Shown in pieces: positions 51,435 to 59,665 of a stretch of DNA of 64,000 bases. Origin of the DNA: Verrucomicrobiota bacterium (GTDB taxonomy: Bacteria > Verrucomicrobiota > Verrucomicrobiia > Limisphaerales > JAEYXS01); NCBI GenBank assembly GCA_023431185.1, contig JAEYXS010000024.1:1-64000 (forward strand). Direction: 5' to 3'. The translations under genes and the position numbers were made by a program. The notes beneath the pieces are model-generated. The model worked only from the letters and a program-made list of their open reading frames with translations, was not told where the DNA came from and did no database searches. Position 1 is the first letter of the stretch, and the number at the start of each line of letters is the position of its first letter.

Positions 51435-51716
51435 TCACTTCTTCCGCTGCCGCACCGCTTCCTTCTTCGCTTCCAGATCCGCCTGCAGATTCTTCCGGAT
51501 GAAAGGCAGTTCCTTTTCCAGCTCCCCCATCTTCTCGAAATCCCCCTCCGACTCCGCCTTCTTGATCGCGTCCTTCGTGGCCAGCTCGCGCTCGGCGATC
51601 TTGGACGCGTAAACGGATTCCAGTTCGGCGAGCTCCGCCTTTTGTGCCGCCGTCAGTTTCACCGTAGGCGAGGTCTTGTTCAGCCGTTCCATCGCCAGTT
51701 CGTATGCGCTTTTCAT
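51435..51716 (-). CDS. small coiled-coil protein (93 aa)
   Basis: A highly charged helical protein (MKSAYELAMERLNKTSP, then LTAAQKAELAELESVYASK, DAIKKAESEGDFEKMGELEKELPF). No signal peptide, membrane segment or catalytic motif is seen. Its 3' half is duplicated as a fragment at 49432-49580. Similar small helical proteins are widespread in Verrucomicrobia. Function unknown. Confidence 0.75.
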   Translation of the reverse strand: MKSAYELAMERLNKTSPTVKLTAAQKAELAELESVYASKIAERELATKDAIKKAESEGDFEKMGELEKELPFIRKNLQADLEAKKEAVRQRKK

Positions 51717-51842
51717 GAGAGAAATTCAGCTCGTGATCCGTGAATGGTTAAAATCGTTTTCGCTCATCACGTTAGGAATGAGATAACATGGTTTCTCACG
51801 AAAAGCGATGAAAGATACGTGGCATGCGACGAAGCACCAGAT

Positions 51843-52029
51843 GGTAGGGCCCGTCTGTCCTCAGCAGGCCGCTGCCGGAGCAGAGGGGTTTCAATGACCT
51901 GTGACTGTATGACGATTATTGCGTGGTCATTGCTTTGCTGAGGTTCTCGACCCATAGTCGTGACAAAGCTCTTGGTTGAAACAAGTCGCGGGCTTCGACG
52001 ACGGCCGGCTGAGGACAGCCAGCCCTACC
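51843..52029. mobile_element. MITE-like palindromic element, copy A
   Basis: The ends are inverted copies of each other: GGTAGGGCCCGTCTGTCCTC on the left (51843-51862), and the right end read in reverse is GGTAGGGCTGGCTGTCCTC (ending at 52029). Nested inverted repeats lie inside (AATGACC/GGTCATT, GTTTCAA/TTGAAAC), so the ~187 bp can fold into a long hairpin. It has no open frame or transposase and no obvious target duplication. The element at 57061-57232 is of the same design. Confidence 0.6.
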
Positions 52030-52032
52030 ACC

Positions 52033-52341
52033 TCAAGCCACCTTCACGAAGACCGTTTCACCTTCCACCTTCACCTCATACCGGTTCACCGCCACATTCG
52101 GCCGGTCCGTGCAAGCCCCCGTCAGGCATTCAAACTCCCACCCGTGCATCGGGCACGCCACCTTGCCCTTCTCCACCCAGCCAAAGCTCAACGGCGCACC
52201 CTTGTGCGGGCACTTGTTATCCAGCGCATACACCGTGTCCCCTTCGCGCAACAACGCGATCTCCCGGCCACCGACATGCACCGTCAGCCCGCGACCCGCG
52301 GGTATCTGCGCCAAAGCTGCGGCTGGGAGAAACTCGCTCAT
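52033..52341 (-). CDS. Rieske [2Fe-2S] ferredoxin-type protein
   Basis: A 102-residue protein with both cluster-binding motifs of a Rieske protein: CPHKGAPLSFG (Cys-x-His) and CPMHGWEFEC (Cys-x2-His). The rest is a compact beta-sandwich (GLTVHVGGREIALLREGDTVYAL). It resembles NirD or dioxygenase ferredoxins. No partner oxygenase or reductase gene is adjacent, so the electron partner is unknown. The next upstream gene (52354) is a small membrane protein on the same strand. Confidence 0.9.
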   Translation of the reverse strand: MSEFLPAAALAQIPAGRGLTVHVGGREIALLREGDTVYALDNKCPHKGAPLSFGWVEKGKVACPMHGWEFECLTGACTDRPNVAVNRYEVKVEGETVFVKVA

Positions 52342-52353
52342 GCAATTTAAGCT

Positions 52354-52587
52354 CTATTTGGCCTCAGTTGAAGGCGTCCGCTGTGTCATCCACAACACAC
52401 CCACCCCGATCCACGAGATCACCATGAAACCCAAAGCGGTTGAGCGCTGGGCTTCAATGTCTTTCAAGACCGTCGACTGTTTTTCCCCGCCTTCCGCTGA
52501 AGGCTTGATGACAAACGGGAGCACGAACATCACTGACCAAAACACCGCGCACAAAACCATGAACGCAAACAACACCGGCCGCTTCAT
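52354..52587 (-). CDS. small membrane protein (77 aa)
   Basis: Two hydrophobic segments (LFAFMVLCAVFWSVMFVLPFVI and LGFMVISWIGVGVLWM) are separated by a charged loop (KPSAEGGEKQSTVLKDIEAQRST). The start overlaps the stop of the TPR gene (ATGA), and the Rieske gene follows 12 bp later, so the three form one transcription unit. Function unknown. Confidence 0.7.
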   Translation of the reverse strand: MKRPVLFAFMVLCAVFWSVMFVLPFVIKPSAEGGEKQSTVLKDIEAQRSTALGFMVISWIGVGVLWMTQRTPSTEAK

Positions 52588-53087
52588 ACCGCACCACCCT
52601 CTTTATTCTCCGGCTCTTTCTTGATCGCTGGGCTGGCCGCCACCGGCTTCTTCTTCCACGGCATGTCCGGAAACTTCTCCGGCGTCTTGAATCCCTCCAC
52701 CTTCGGCTTCGCCAGTTGCAGCTCCGGATCACCTTCAGCCTCTGCCGTAGCGCCACCGGGAGCGCCCATGTTCTCACGCCACGACGCGATACGCGCCTGC
52801 AATCCATGATGTTCCGCTGTCTTCTTGTCCCCCGACTTCATGTAGAACAGCGAGAGATTCGTATGCACAAGCTGCTCCTTGGGCCGCAATTTCTCCGCCT
52901 TATGCCCCTCCGCGATGGCCGTCGCGTAATCTTCCTTGCGATAGTAAGCCATGCCGAGCGAGAGCTGCGCATCGAAATTATCCGGCTCCACCGCCAGAAT
53001 GGCACGGAACTTCGCGATGGCCGAGTCGTACTCGCCACAACTGAAGTCATACATCGCGTCGTCGTATTGTTCCTGAAGACTGCCCAT
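52584..53087 (-). CDS. TPR-repeat protein
   Basis: A 167-residue protein whose first ~100 residues form three tetratricopeptide units: YDDAMYDFSCGEYDSAIAKFRAILAVEPDN, FDAQLSLGMAYYRKEDYATAIAEGHKAEKLRPKE and QLVHTNLSLFYMKSGDKKTAEHHGLQARI. The C-terminal part is Pro/Lys-rich (FPDMPWKKKPVAASPAIKKEPE) and probably disordered. TPR proteins are protein-binding adaptors. It heads a unit with the small membrane protein and the Rieske protein and diverges from the HAD gene. Confidence 0.85.
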   Translation of the reverse strand: MGSLQEQYDDAMYDFSCGEYDSAIAKFRAILAVEPDNFDAQLSLGMAYYRKEDYATAIAEGHKAEKLRPKEQLVHTNLSLFYMKSGDKKTAEHHGLQARIASWRENMGAPGGATAEAEGDPELQLAKPKVEGFKTPEKFPDMPWKKKPVAASPAIKKEPENKEGGAV

Positions 53088-53148
53088 AAGCGTTGACAGA
53101 GGAACGTAGCTTACGTTTCTCTACGGGCGCAAGCGGAGCCTGATTATA

Positions 53149-53937
53149 ATGACTTTGCCCATCCAGCTCATCTCGACGGATTTTGACGGAACGCTTTTCG
53201 CGGAGTTCGCCAATCCGCCCGTGCCCGACACGCTCCAAAACCTCATCGCCCATCTGCAAAGCCAAGGCGCAAAGTGGGTTATCAATACCGGCCGCGACCT
53301 GAACAGCCTCATGGAGACCATGGGCCGCGCCCACCTCCGCATCAAACCGGACTACGTCGTGGTCGTGGAACGCGAGATCCATCAACGCGTCGGAGAAGGC
53401 GGACACTTCCAATTTGTCAGCGTGGAACCGTGGAATGACCGCTGCACCACGGATCAAAACGCCCTTTTTGCCCAAGTCCGCCAAGATCTGCCCGAACTCG
53501 TCGGCTGGGTGAACGAAAAATTTCGCGCCACCGTTTACGAAGACCCGTGGTCGCCCTTCTGCCTGATCGCCGAAAGCAACGGCGACGCCGACCATATCCA
53601 GGCCTATCTGGAAGCCTACTGCACCCGCATCCCGAACCTGACGCTCGTCCGCAATGACATCTACGCGCGCTTCAGCCACGCCGCCTACAACAAAGGCTCC
53701 GCGCTCGCTGAAATCGCCCGTTTATTGGGCATTTCGCCCGAAAACACCTTGGCCGCCGGCGACCATCTGAACGATCTGCCGATGCTGAAAAAGGAGTTCG
53801 CCCATGCTTTGGTGGCTCCCGCCAATGCCATTCCCGTCGTAAAAGAACAGGTGGAACGCGAAGGCGGTTACCTGAGCCAGCATCTGTGCGGTGAAGGAGT
53901 CGCCCGCGGCATCGAATTCTACATGGAACGCCGTTGA
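53149..53937 (+). CDS. HAD-superfamily hydrolase (type IIB)
   Basis: A 262-residue protein with the four HAD motifs: motif I TDFDGTLF (Asp nucleophile D11, acid/base D13), motif II INTGRD, motif III NKGSALAEI (Lys) and motif IV GDHLNDLPML. A cap domain lies between motifs II and III, as in Cof/sucrose-phosphatase types. It should remove phosphate from a sugar or other small phosphate ester; the substrate is unknown. Start ATG 53149. A hairpin (53941-53962) follows the stop. Confidence 0.9.
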   Translation: MTLPIQLISTDFDGTLFAEFANPPVPDTLQNLIAHLQSQGAKWVINTGRDLNSLMETMGRAHLRIKPDYVVVVEREIHQRVGEGGHFQFVSVEPWNDRCTTDQNALFAQVRQDLPELVGWVNEKFRATVYEDPWSPFCLIAESNGDADHIQAYLEAYCTRIPNLTLVRNDIYARFSHAAYNKGSALAEIARLLGISPENTLAAGDHLNDLPMLKKEFAHALVAPANAIPVVKEQVEREGGYLSQHLCGEGVARGIEFYMERR

Positions 53938-53940
53938 GAC

Positions 53941-53962
53941 GCCTAATAAACGGCTATTAGGC
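53941..53962 (+). repeat. hairpin after the HAD gene
   Basis: GCCTAATA-AACGGC-TATTAGGC, a perfect 8-bp stem just 3 bp after the stop codon. No T run follows at once, so an intrinsic terminator is doubtful; it may protect the mRNA end. Confidence 0.45.
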
Positions 53963-54074
53963 AGCCTGATTTAGCCCTTGACAGCAGTTTCCATTCCTTC
54001 AAAAGCTATCTTCATATTACCTCGTTTTTTGCACAAACACTTGATATACAAGCAGATAAAGATTCACTAATCAT

Positions 54075-54102
54075 TTGACTAACCGCCCCCCCGTGATAGT
54101 GT
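54075..54102 (+). promoter_or_regulatory. candidate sigma-70 promoter of the 2-oxoacid:ferredoxin oxidoreductase operon
   Basis: TTGACT (54075-54080), a 16-bp spacer that includes an unusual C run, and TAGTGT (54097-54102). It lies in an A+T-rich stretch about 100 bp before the ATG at 54203. The -10 is imperfect. Confidence 0.4.
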
Positions 54103-54202
54103 GAAGCTCAAACGCAGGTACCGACGTTGAACACAGAATTACTGTCTCAACCTCATATCAAGCAGACAGCGCGTCGGCACCTTAAGCGATTTTAGGCACA
54201 AC

Positions 54203-56011
54203 ATGAGCGAGTCAACAACAGCCGCCCCGGCTTCGGGCGGTGCTTCTCCCAAGGTTTCCCGTATTTCTGAAGCGGTCATACGTATCGCGGGAAATTCACA
54301 AGACGGTATTCAGGCCATCGGTGGTTTCCTCGCGCGCCTCGCCGGCCGCAGCGAGCAGGAGGTCATGACGTTCATGACCATTCCCGCCACCATCTCCGGC
54401 GGTCCCTCCATCTTCCAGGTCCGCATCGGCTCCGGCGAAGTCCTGAGCGCCGGTGACGAGGCGGATCTGCTGCTGGCCTTCTATCAGCACTCCTACGAAG
54501 GCCACATCAACTCGCTTAAGAAGGGCGGCATCGTCCTCTATGACGCCGACCACGTCACGCCCAAGCCCGAGTGGCAGGAGACCTACCACCACATCGGCAT
54601 CAATATCTCCAGTCTCACGGTGGAAGCCATCGGCGGCACCGGCCGCGACAAAGGCAAGAACATCTACTCAATGGGCCTCTTGGCCAAGATGTTCGACCTG
54701 AACGTGCCGAAGCTGATGAAGCTCATCGAAGAGCGTTTCGGCGGGAAAGACCCGTCCATCGTCCAGAACGCCGTCACCTGCTTCAACGCCGGTTACAGCC
54801 ATTCGCTTGAGAAAGCCGTCGAGATCTATCAATTCAAGGAAGGCGTCAACAAGGGCGTCAATCAGGTGGTGATGAATGGTAACGAAGCCATCGCTTACGG
54901 CCTCATCGCCGCCGGCGTGCGGTTCGGTGCCGGTTATCCGATCACGCCTTGGTCCGACATCATGGAACTGCTCCGCAAGGAACTGCCGAAATACGGCGGC
55001 ACCTTTGTGCAATGCGAAGACGAGATTGCCGCTGTCTCCATGGCCATCGGCGCCAGCTACGCCGGTCGCGTGGCCGTCACCGGTTCCTCCGGTCCTGGTA
55101 TCTCGCTGAAGACGGAAGCCATCGGTTGGGCCGTCATGGCGGAAATGCCGCTCGTCGTCATCGACGTGCAACGCGGCGGCCCCTCCACGGGCATGCCAAC
55201 AAACGTCGAGCAATCCGACCTGAACATCGCCTGCTTCGGCGGTCACGGTGATTCCCCCCGCGTGGTCATCGCCCCGGCGAATGTCGAGGACTGCTTCTAC
55301 ATGGCCATCGAGGCTGTGAACATCGCGCGCAAATACAGCGTGCCCGTGCTGTTCCTCACCGACCAAGGTATCGCCACGCGCATCGAAGCGATGCCCGAGC
55401 CGAACCTCGAGAAGGTCTGCCAGGACATCAGCCCCGACCTCACACCGGTCGCCGATCACAAGCCTTACGATTTGGCCGCCAACGACGGCGTCACCCGCCA
55501 TCTCGCCCCCGGCACCCGCGTGGCCAGCGGCAAGTATCCCGTGGTCACCGGCTTGGAGCACGATGAACTCGGTCACCCGACTGGCTCGCCGAAATTGCAC
55601 GTGGCGATGGGCGCCAAACGCCGCAACAAGCTCAAGAAGCTCGGTGCCGAACTGCCGGTGCCGAAGGTTTACGGCCCGAACGAAGGCCAGATCCTTCTGG
55701 TCGGCTGGGGTTCCAGCCAGGGTCCGATCCGTGAAGCCGTGGACCGCGCCCGCGCTGCTGGCGAGGCCATCTCCGCGCTGCACATCAAGTATCTCAACCC
55801 GCTGCCGAACGACCTGGACAAGATCTTCAGTGGCTTCAAACACATCTTCGTCGTGGAATTGAACGATGAAGGTCTCTACGGCTACGGCCAGCTCTGCGCC
55901 ATCCTCCGCGCGCGTTATTGCAACGCCAATATCCGCGGCATCACGAAGGTGGACGGCCTCACCTGGAAGGTGAAGGAAATCCTCGACTACGCAAACAGGC
56001 TGGCCAAGTAA
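54203..56011 (+). CDS. korA: 2-oxoacid:ferredoxin oxidoreductase, fused gamma-alpha subunit
   Basis: A 602-residue protein. The N-terminal gamma domain (about 15-200) has IRIAGNSQDGIQAIGGFLARLAGR and the acceptor-binding ISGGPSIFQVRI. The alpha domain (about 215-600) starts NGNEAIAYGLIAAGVRFGAGYPITPWSDIMELL, with GASYAGRVAVTGSSGPGISLKTEAIGWAVMAEMPLVVIDVQRGGPSTGMP. These are the hallmarks of KorA-type 2-oxoglutarate:ferredoxin oxidoreductase, which binds CoA and 2-oxoacid with the beta subunit. It lies 26 bp before the beta subunit gene. Confidence 0.93.
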   Translation: MSESTTAAPASGGASPKVSRISEAVIRIAGNSQDGIQAIGGFLARLAGRSEQEVMTFMTIPATISGGPSIFQVRIGSGEVLSAGDEADLLLAFYQHSYEGHINSLKKGGIVLYDADHVTPKPEWQETYHHIGINISSLTVEAIGGTGRDKGKNIYSMGLLAKMFDLNVPKLMKLIEERFGGKDPSIVQNAVTCFNAGYSHSLEKAVEIYQFKEGVNKGVNQVVMNGNEAIAYGLIAAGVRFGAGYPITPWSDIMELLRKELPKYGGTFVQCEDEIAAVSMAIGASYAGRVAVTGSSGPGISLKTEAIGWAVMAEMPLVVIDVQRGGPSTGMPTNVEQSDLNIACFGGHGDSPRVVIAPANVEDCFYMAIEAVNIARKYSVPVLFLTDQGIATRIEAMPEPNLEKVCQDISPDLTPVADHKPYDLAANDGVTRHLAPGTRVASGKYPVVTGLEHDELGHPTGSPKLHVAMGAKRRNKLKKLGAELPVPKVYGPNEGQILLVGWGSSQGPIREAVDRARAAGEAISALHIKYLNPLPNDLDKIFSGFKHIFVVELNDEGLYGYGQLCAILRARYCNANIRGITKVDGLTWKVKEILDYANRLAK

Positions 56012-56037
56012 CCGCACAATTTATCTAAGCAAGCATT

Positions 56038-56994
56038 ATGGAAACTTTTGCATTCCCGTTCCAGCCGTTGCCCCGCACGGGCAACCTGAACACTGCCCCG
56101 GTACCGCCTGTCGCGGACGCCGATCGCAAGGGCCTGACCAAAAAAGAAGTCGCTGCCGATCACCCGACGTGGTGCCCCGGCTGCGGTGACTTCTCCGTTC
56201 TCGCGCTCTATTTCAAACTGATCGAGAAGCGCAAGATGTGGCATGAGAAGATCACGACGGTGGCCGGCATCGGCTGCTCCAGCCGCTTCCCTTACTTCGT
56301 GCAGGCGCACGGTGCGCACTTCATCCATGGCCGCGCGCTGCCCTTCGCCAGCGGCATCTCTTTGAGCCGCCCGGACCTGCACGTGTTCGTCTTCGGTGGT
56401 GACGGCGATGCCTTCTCCATCGGTGGCAACCACTTCACGCACACCGCGCGTAAGAACATCAAGATGACCTACGTGGTCATGGACAACCAGGTCTACGGCT
56501 TGACCAAGAAGCAGACGTCCCCGACGTCCCCGATGGGCTTCAAGTCCAAGACGGATATCTGGGGCTCCTCCGATCGTCCGATCAACCCGGTGAAGCAGGC
56601 GGTGTCCATGGGCGCAACGTTCGTGGCCCGTACGACCTCGACCAATCCGAATCACGTGCTGCAGATGATGGAAGCCGCCATGGACCATGATGGCTTCAGC
56701 TTCATCCAGTGCTTGAGCGAGTGCATCGAGTTCTTCCCCGGTGCGTTCGACTCCGCCAACCCGCGCAAGGGTGGCAAGTTCGACCTCATCCCTGAAGGTC
56801 ACGACGTGACGGATGAATACGCCGCCTACAAGCTCGCGGACGAACCGTTCCCCGGCCAGTTCGGCATCTTCTACAAGGCGAACCGCCCGACGAAGAACCA
56901 GAACGAAGCCAAGCTCATCGCCTCCCACCGCGAGAAAGTGAAGGACGCGAAGGACTGGCAGATCCTGCAAAAGAACTTCGACCGCATGAAGTAA
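56038..56994 (+). CDS. korB: 2-oxoacid:ferredoxin oxidoreductase, beta subunit
   Basis: A 318-residue thiamine-diphosphate subunit. It shows HPTWCPGCGDFSVLALYFKLIEK (Fe-S cluster cysteines and Gly turn), GIGCSSRFPYF, and the ThDP motif GGDGDAFSIGGNHFTHTARKNIKMTYVVMDNQVYGLTKKQTSPTS. Together with KorA it oxidises a 2-oxoacid, most likely 2-oxoglutarate, to acyl-CoA, CO2 and reduced ferredoxin. A strong terminator follows at 57017-57047, so the operon has just these two genes. Confidence 0.94.
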   Translation: METFAFPFQPLPRTGNLNTAPVPPVADADRKGLTKKEVAADHPTWCPGCGDFSVLALYFKLIEKRKMWHEKITTVAGIGCSSRFPYFVQAHGAHFIHGRALPFASGISLSRPDLHVFVFGGDGDAFSIGGNHFTHTARKNIKMTYVVMDNQVYGLTKKQTSPTSPMGFKSKTDIWGSSDRPINPVKQAVSMGATFVARTTSTNPNHVLQMMEAAMDHDGFSFIQCLSECIEFFPGAFDSANPRKGGKFDLIPEGHDVTDEYAAYKLADEPFPGQFGIFYKANRPTKNQNEAKLIASHREKVKDAKDWQILQKNFDRMK

Positions 56995-57016
56995 TTCAAA
57001 GGTCAGAAAACTATTC

Positions 57017-57047
57017 AAAAGCCCCGGCTAACAGGCCGGGGCTTTTT
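57017..57047 (+). terminator. intrinsic terminator of the korAB operon
   Basis: AAAAGCCCCGGC-TAACAG-GCCGGGGCTTTTT: a stem of at least 8 G/C pairs, extended by A-T pairs, with a T run. It lies 22 bp after the korB stop codon. Confidence 0.95.
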
Positions 57048-57060
57048 GTTTCCCTAATCC

Positions 57061-57232
57061 GGTAGGGCGAGACTCTGTCGAGCCCAAACCAATCCTGATC
57101 GCATCCGTCAGCCCAAACAGATGCTCTGGCAACACAGAAAACATTTGAACGCCATACTGTTTCCATGTCCCTACATCTGAGTGACGGATGCCCCAAGGAG
57201 ATGCATGGGCTCGAGAGGACTCTCGCCCTACC
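57061..57232. mobile_element. MITE-like palindromic element, copy B
   Basis: The left end is GGTAGGGCGAGACTCTGTCG (57061-57080) and the right end, read in reverse from 57232, is GGTAGGGCGAGAGTCCTCTC. The arms continue as inverted copies to about 65-70 bp each (GCATCCGTCA/TGACGGATGC, CAGATG/CATCTG). The whole 172 bp can fold into one long hairpin. There is no coding frame and no clear target duplication. It lies between the korAB terminator and the DHFR-family gene, starting 14 bp after the terminator T run. Confidence 0.65.
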
Positions 57233-57239
57233 AGGTCAG

Positions 57240-57797
57240 CTACCTTCTCGGCTCATACCACATCGCCACTGCGCCTGAGCGGAATTCCTGACGGTTGATA
57301 AGTTTCAAGTCCAGATGCTTCGGCAGTCCGGCAAAGAGTGTGGGGCCATGACCAGCGATCCGGGGATGAATCACGAACAAGTATTCATCGATCAATCCCA
57401 ATTGGGCCAAGGCCAAGGGAAGTGTTACGCCTCCGAGGGAGATCGCCTCGCCCGGTTCCTGTTTGAGTCGTCGGACGGCTTGCGCCAGATCGCCACGGAC
57501 AAGTTCTGCGTTCCAATCAACATGGGTCAGCGTGCTGGAGACGACGTATTTCTTCTTGGGGTGGATGACGTGGGCGAAGGGTTCCATCCAGGGCAGCATC
57601 CACTCCGGCCGCACGCCGGTCTCCGCGACGGAGCGCCAGGCGGACATCATCTGATAAGTCACACGACCATACAGGAGGGCATCGGCCTTGGCGATTTGCT
57701 CGGTCCAAAAACGGTGCAATTCTTCGTCCGTGGAACCGGCGCTATGATCGCAGCAACCGTCCAAGGTGATGTTGATGGAATAGCGGAGGGGACGCAT
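57240..57797 (-). CDS. dihydrofolate reductase family protein (RibD C-terminal type)
   Basis: A 185-residue protein with the DHFR/RibD fold: MRPLRYSINITLDGCCDH at the start, ADALLYGRVTYQMMSAW near 38-54, YVVSSTLTHVDWNAELV and ISLGGVTLPLALAQLGLIDEYLFVIHPRIAGHGPTLF. These are the NADPH-binding and substrate regions of stand-alone YyaP/YwjB-like reductases. Their substrates are mostly unknown. It is a single gene; its 3' end lies 7 bp from the palindromic element. Confidence 0.88.
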   Translation of the reverse strand: MRPLRYSINITLDGCCDHSAGSTDEELHRFWTEQIAKADALLYGRVTYQMMSAWRSVAETGVRPEWMLPWMEPFAHVIHPKKKYVVSSTLTHVDWNAELVRGDLAQAVRRLKQEPGEAISLGGVTLPLALAQLGLIDEYLFVIHPRIAGHGPTLFAGLPKHLDLKLINRQEFRSGAVAMWYEPRR

Positions 57798-57854
57798 TAA
57801 ATAAAAGTGTTGTTCGCCGCAAGGCGGCTTAAAAATTCAACCTCAGCGAACCAG

Positions 57855-58316
57855 TCATTTGGCATCAAAGTAATCCTCTGAAATCCTCTGCACCGCCAGT
57901 CTCTGCTCATCACGTGAACCCTGTCGCAGTACCGTGACAAGAGCTGCAATCCTTTCGTCGTCAAACTTGCTGACCACAGCGTCAAGAATTGGCCTTAACT
58001 GGTAAATCTCAGGCGCATCACCGCAAGCGTAACCCCGTGCAAGAACGTAGTGGGTCGTCGTCGAGATATGTTGCCACTGCGGCTCAAAGGATGGCTCCCT
58101 ATGCTCCAGCCAGCGTTCCAATGCAGATGTCGTTCGCTCTTCGTGGCTGAAATGGCCCAGCCATGTAACCTGTCTTTTCGTCGAACCAGAAAGCGGACAA
58201 ATCCAATTATCCACTTTCTTATATGGAATCAGCGGCCCGACAACTCCAAGAAACACAACCGCCCCAAGCGCAATTAAAACGCCCCTGAGAATCTGTCTTT
58301 TAGCGCGCGCTGTCAC
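57855..58316 (-). CDS. membrane-anchored hypothetical protein (153 aa)
   Basis: An N-terminal anchor (ILRGVLIALGAVVFLGVVGPLI) is followed by a soluble domain with ICPLSGSTKRQVTWLGHFSHEERTTSALERWLEHREPSFEPQWQH. The domain has two tryptophan/histidine-rich blocks and a C-terminal helix (ERIAALVTVLRQGSRDEQRLAV). No family is recognised. It lies 57 bp upstream of the DHFR-family gene on the same strand. Confidence 0.65.
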   Translation of the reverse strand: MTARAKRQILRGVLIALGAVVFLGVVGPLIPYKKVDNWICPLSGSTKRQVTWLGHFSHEERTTSALERWLEHREPSFEPQWQHISTTTHYVLARGYACGDAPEIYQLRPILDAVVSKFDDERIAALVTVLRQGSRDEQRLAVQRISEDYFDAK

Positions 58317-58509
58317 AAGGCCGAGAAGAGCTTAAGCAAAGTCTGATTTGACTCAGCATGGTTATGGGATACGACTATCACTCTTAAGTTAACAATACGC
58401 TACTTAGAAAGGATTCACCATCGGAAAATTTGACCTCATAAAAACTTTAGCTTAGCTGGTTTTTTGTGCCCCCTGCGCCTCTTTGCGGCTATCCTACCTG
58501 CACGTAACT

Positions 58510-59004
58510 ATGCCGATCTACGAATACGCGTGTCCCAAGTGCCGGAAGATCTTCAACTTCCTGTCCAAGCGCATCAATCCCGACCGCCTGCCCGTCTGCC
58601 CCAAGTGCGGCAATAAAAAGATGGGCAAGGAACTCAGCCGTTTCGCGATGATCAAAGGCGCGGCCGAACCCGCCGCTGGCGGTTTGGGCGACGACATGGC
58701 GATGCCCAACTTCGACGATCCGCGCGTGCAAAAGGTGATGAACGAGATGGAGCGCGACATGGGTACGATGGACGAGAACAACCCCAAGCACATCGCGCAC
58801 ATGATGAAGAAGATGAAAGACATCATGCCCGCCGGCTCTGTGCCGAAAGAACTCGATGTGGCCATCAAGCGGCTGGAACAAGGCGAAGACCCGGAAAAGA
58901 TCGAAGCGGATATGGGCGATGTGCTCGGTGATTGGATGGGCGGCCCCGGCGGCGGCAAAGGCGGTGGCGCTTACACGCAGGACAGCGGGCTGTACGATTA
59001 CTGA
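58510..59004 (+). CDS. FmdB-family zinc ribbon protein
   Basis: Start ATG 58510 (MPIYEYACPKCRKIF) gives 164 residues. The zinc ribbon has two CxxC pairs (CPKC at 8-11 and CPKCGNKK near 31-38), typical of FmdB/YfcA regulatory proteins. An acidic helical tail (FDDPRVQKVMNEMERDMGTMDENNP) and a Gly-rich end (GGPGGGKGGGAYTQDSG) follow. FmdB-like proteins are thought to be regulators or assembly factors. The tail is longer than usual. Confidence 0.88.
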   Translation: MPIYEYACPKCRKIFNFLSKRINPDRLPVCPKCGNKKMGKELSRFAMIKGAAEPAAGGLGDDMAMPNFDDPRVQKVMNEMERDMGTMDENNPKHIAHMMKKMKDIMPAGSVPKELDVAIKRLEQGEDPEKIEADMGDVLGDWMGGPGGGKGGGAYTQDSGLYDY

Positions 59005-59025
59005 CCGGCTGGCACAACCATCACT

Positions 59026-59544
59026 TCACCCCATGTCATGACGGTTTTGCGCGAGACCTTTTTCCGCCTTGTCCCAAAATGCCGACATCGCATCCGCACC
59101 GGAGATCTGCCGGGCCGCCAGCAACTGGGCGTTGTTGGCCACGTGGTAAAACTCTTTCTTCAGATCCGCGAAATAGTGATCAAGCTGTGAGAGCCGCTTG
59201 GCCAGAACCTTGGCGATGAACAGCCCCGCCGCCGGATTGGTCGACAGAAACTTCTCCGCATCCTCGATCACGTAAAACTCAGAATCCTCCAAAGTCTTCA
59301 CCGTGGCATTGTGGGGCGTGCCTAGCAGGGCTGACAACTCGCCCAGCACCGCCCCCGGCTTGGCAATGGTGCAGATCGACGTGCCCCGGACCAAAACTTC
59401 AACCGAGCCCTTGGCCAAGACGTAGAGACGGCCTTGCCGCTCTCCTTGAGTGATCAGTGCATTTCCCTTGGCAACCGGCTTGAGAGGCTGCCCTTGCAGC
59501 AAAGTAATCAGTGAGTCCATAGGCGATATGGGGATGTCTATCAA
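59026..59544 (-). CDS. cyclic-nucleotide-binding domain protein
   Basis: A 172-residue protein: a cNMP-binding beta-roll (about 15-125, KGNALITQGERQGRLYVLAKGSVEVLVRG, GAVLGELSALLGTPHNATVKTLEDSEFYVI) and a C-terminal helix. The phosphate-binding cassette has His where the cAMP-contacting Arg usually sits (TPHNATV). It has no DNA-binding helix-turn-helix, so it is not a Crp-type regulator. It may act as an adaptor that senses a nucleotide or another ligand. It diverges from the MarR gene. Confidence 0.85.
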   Translation of the reverse strand: MIDIPISPMDSLITLLQGQPLKPVAKGNALITQGERQGRLYVLAKGSVEVLVRGTSICTIAKPGAVLGELSALLGTPHNATVKTLEDSEFYVIEDAEKFLSTNPAAGLFIAKVLAKRLSQLDHYFADLKKEFYHVANNAQLLAARQISGADAMSAFWDKAEKGLAQNRHDMG

Positions 59545-59665
59545 TATACTCTCGCCTCAGGCAGCTATGGTCAATGTCATTCGCAACCAAGGAGTTAGTT
59601 AAGCTGGGCAAGGTCATCAAACATATTGTTGACATCTAAACAATACATCTATAAACATTATTCCC

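Noticed and set aside
54668..56017. 449-codon minus-strand frame
   Set aside because: Antisense to korA; no domain, while korA matches its family along the full length.
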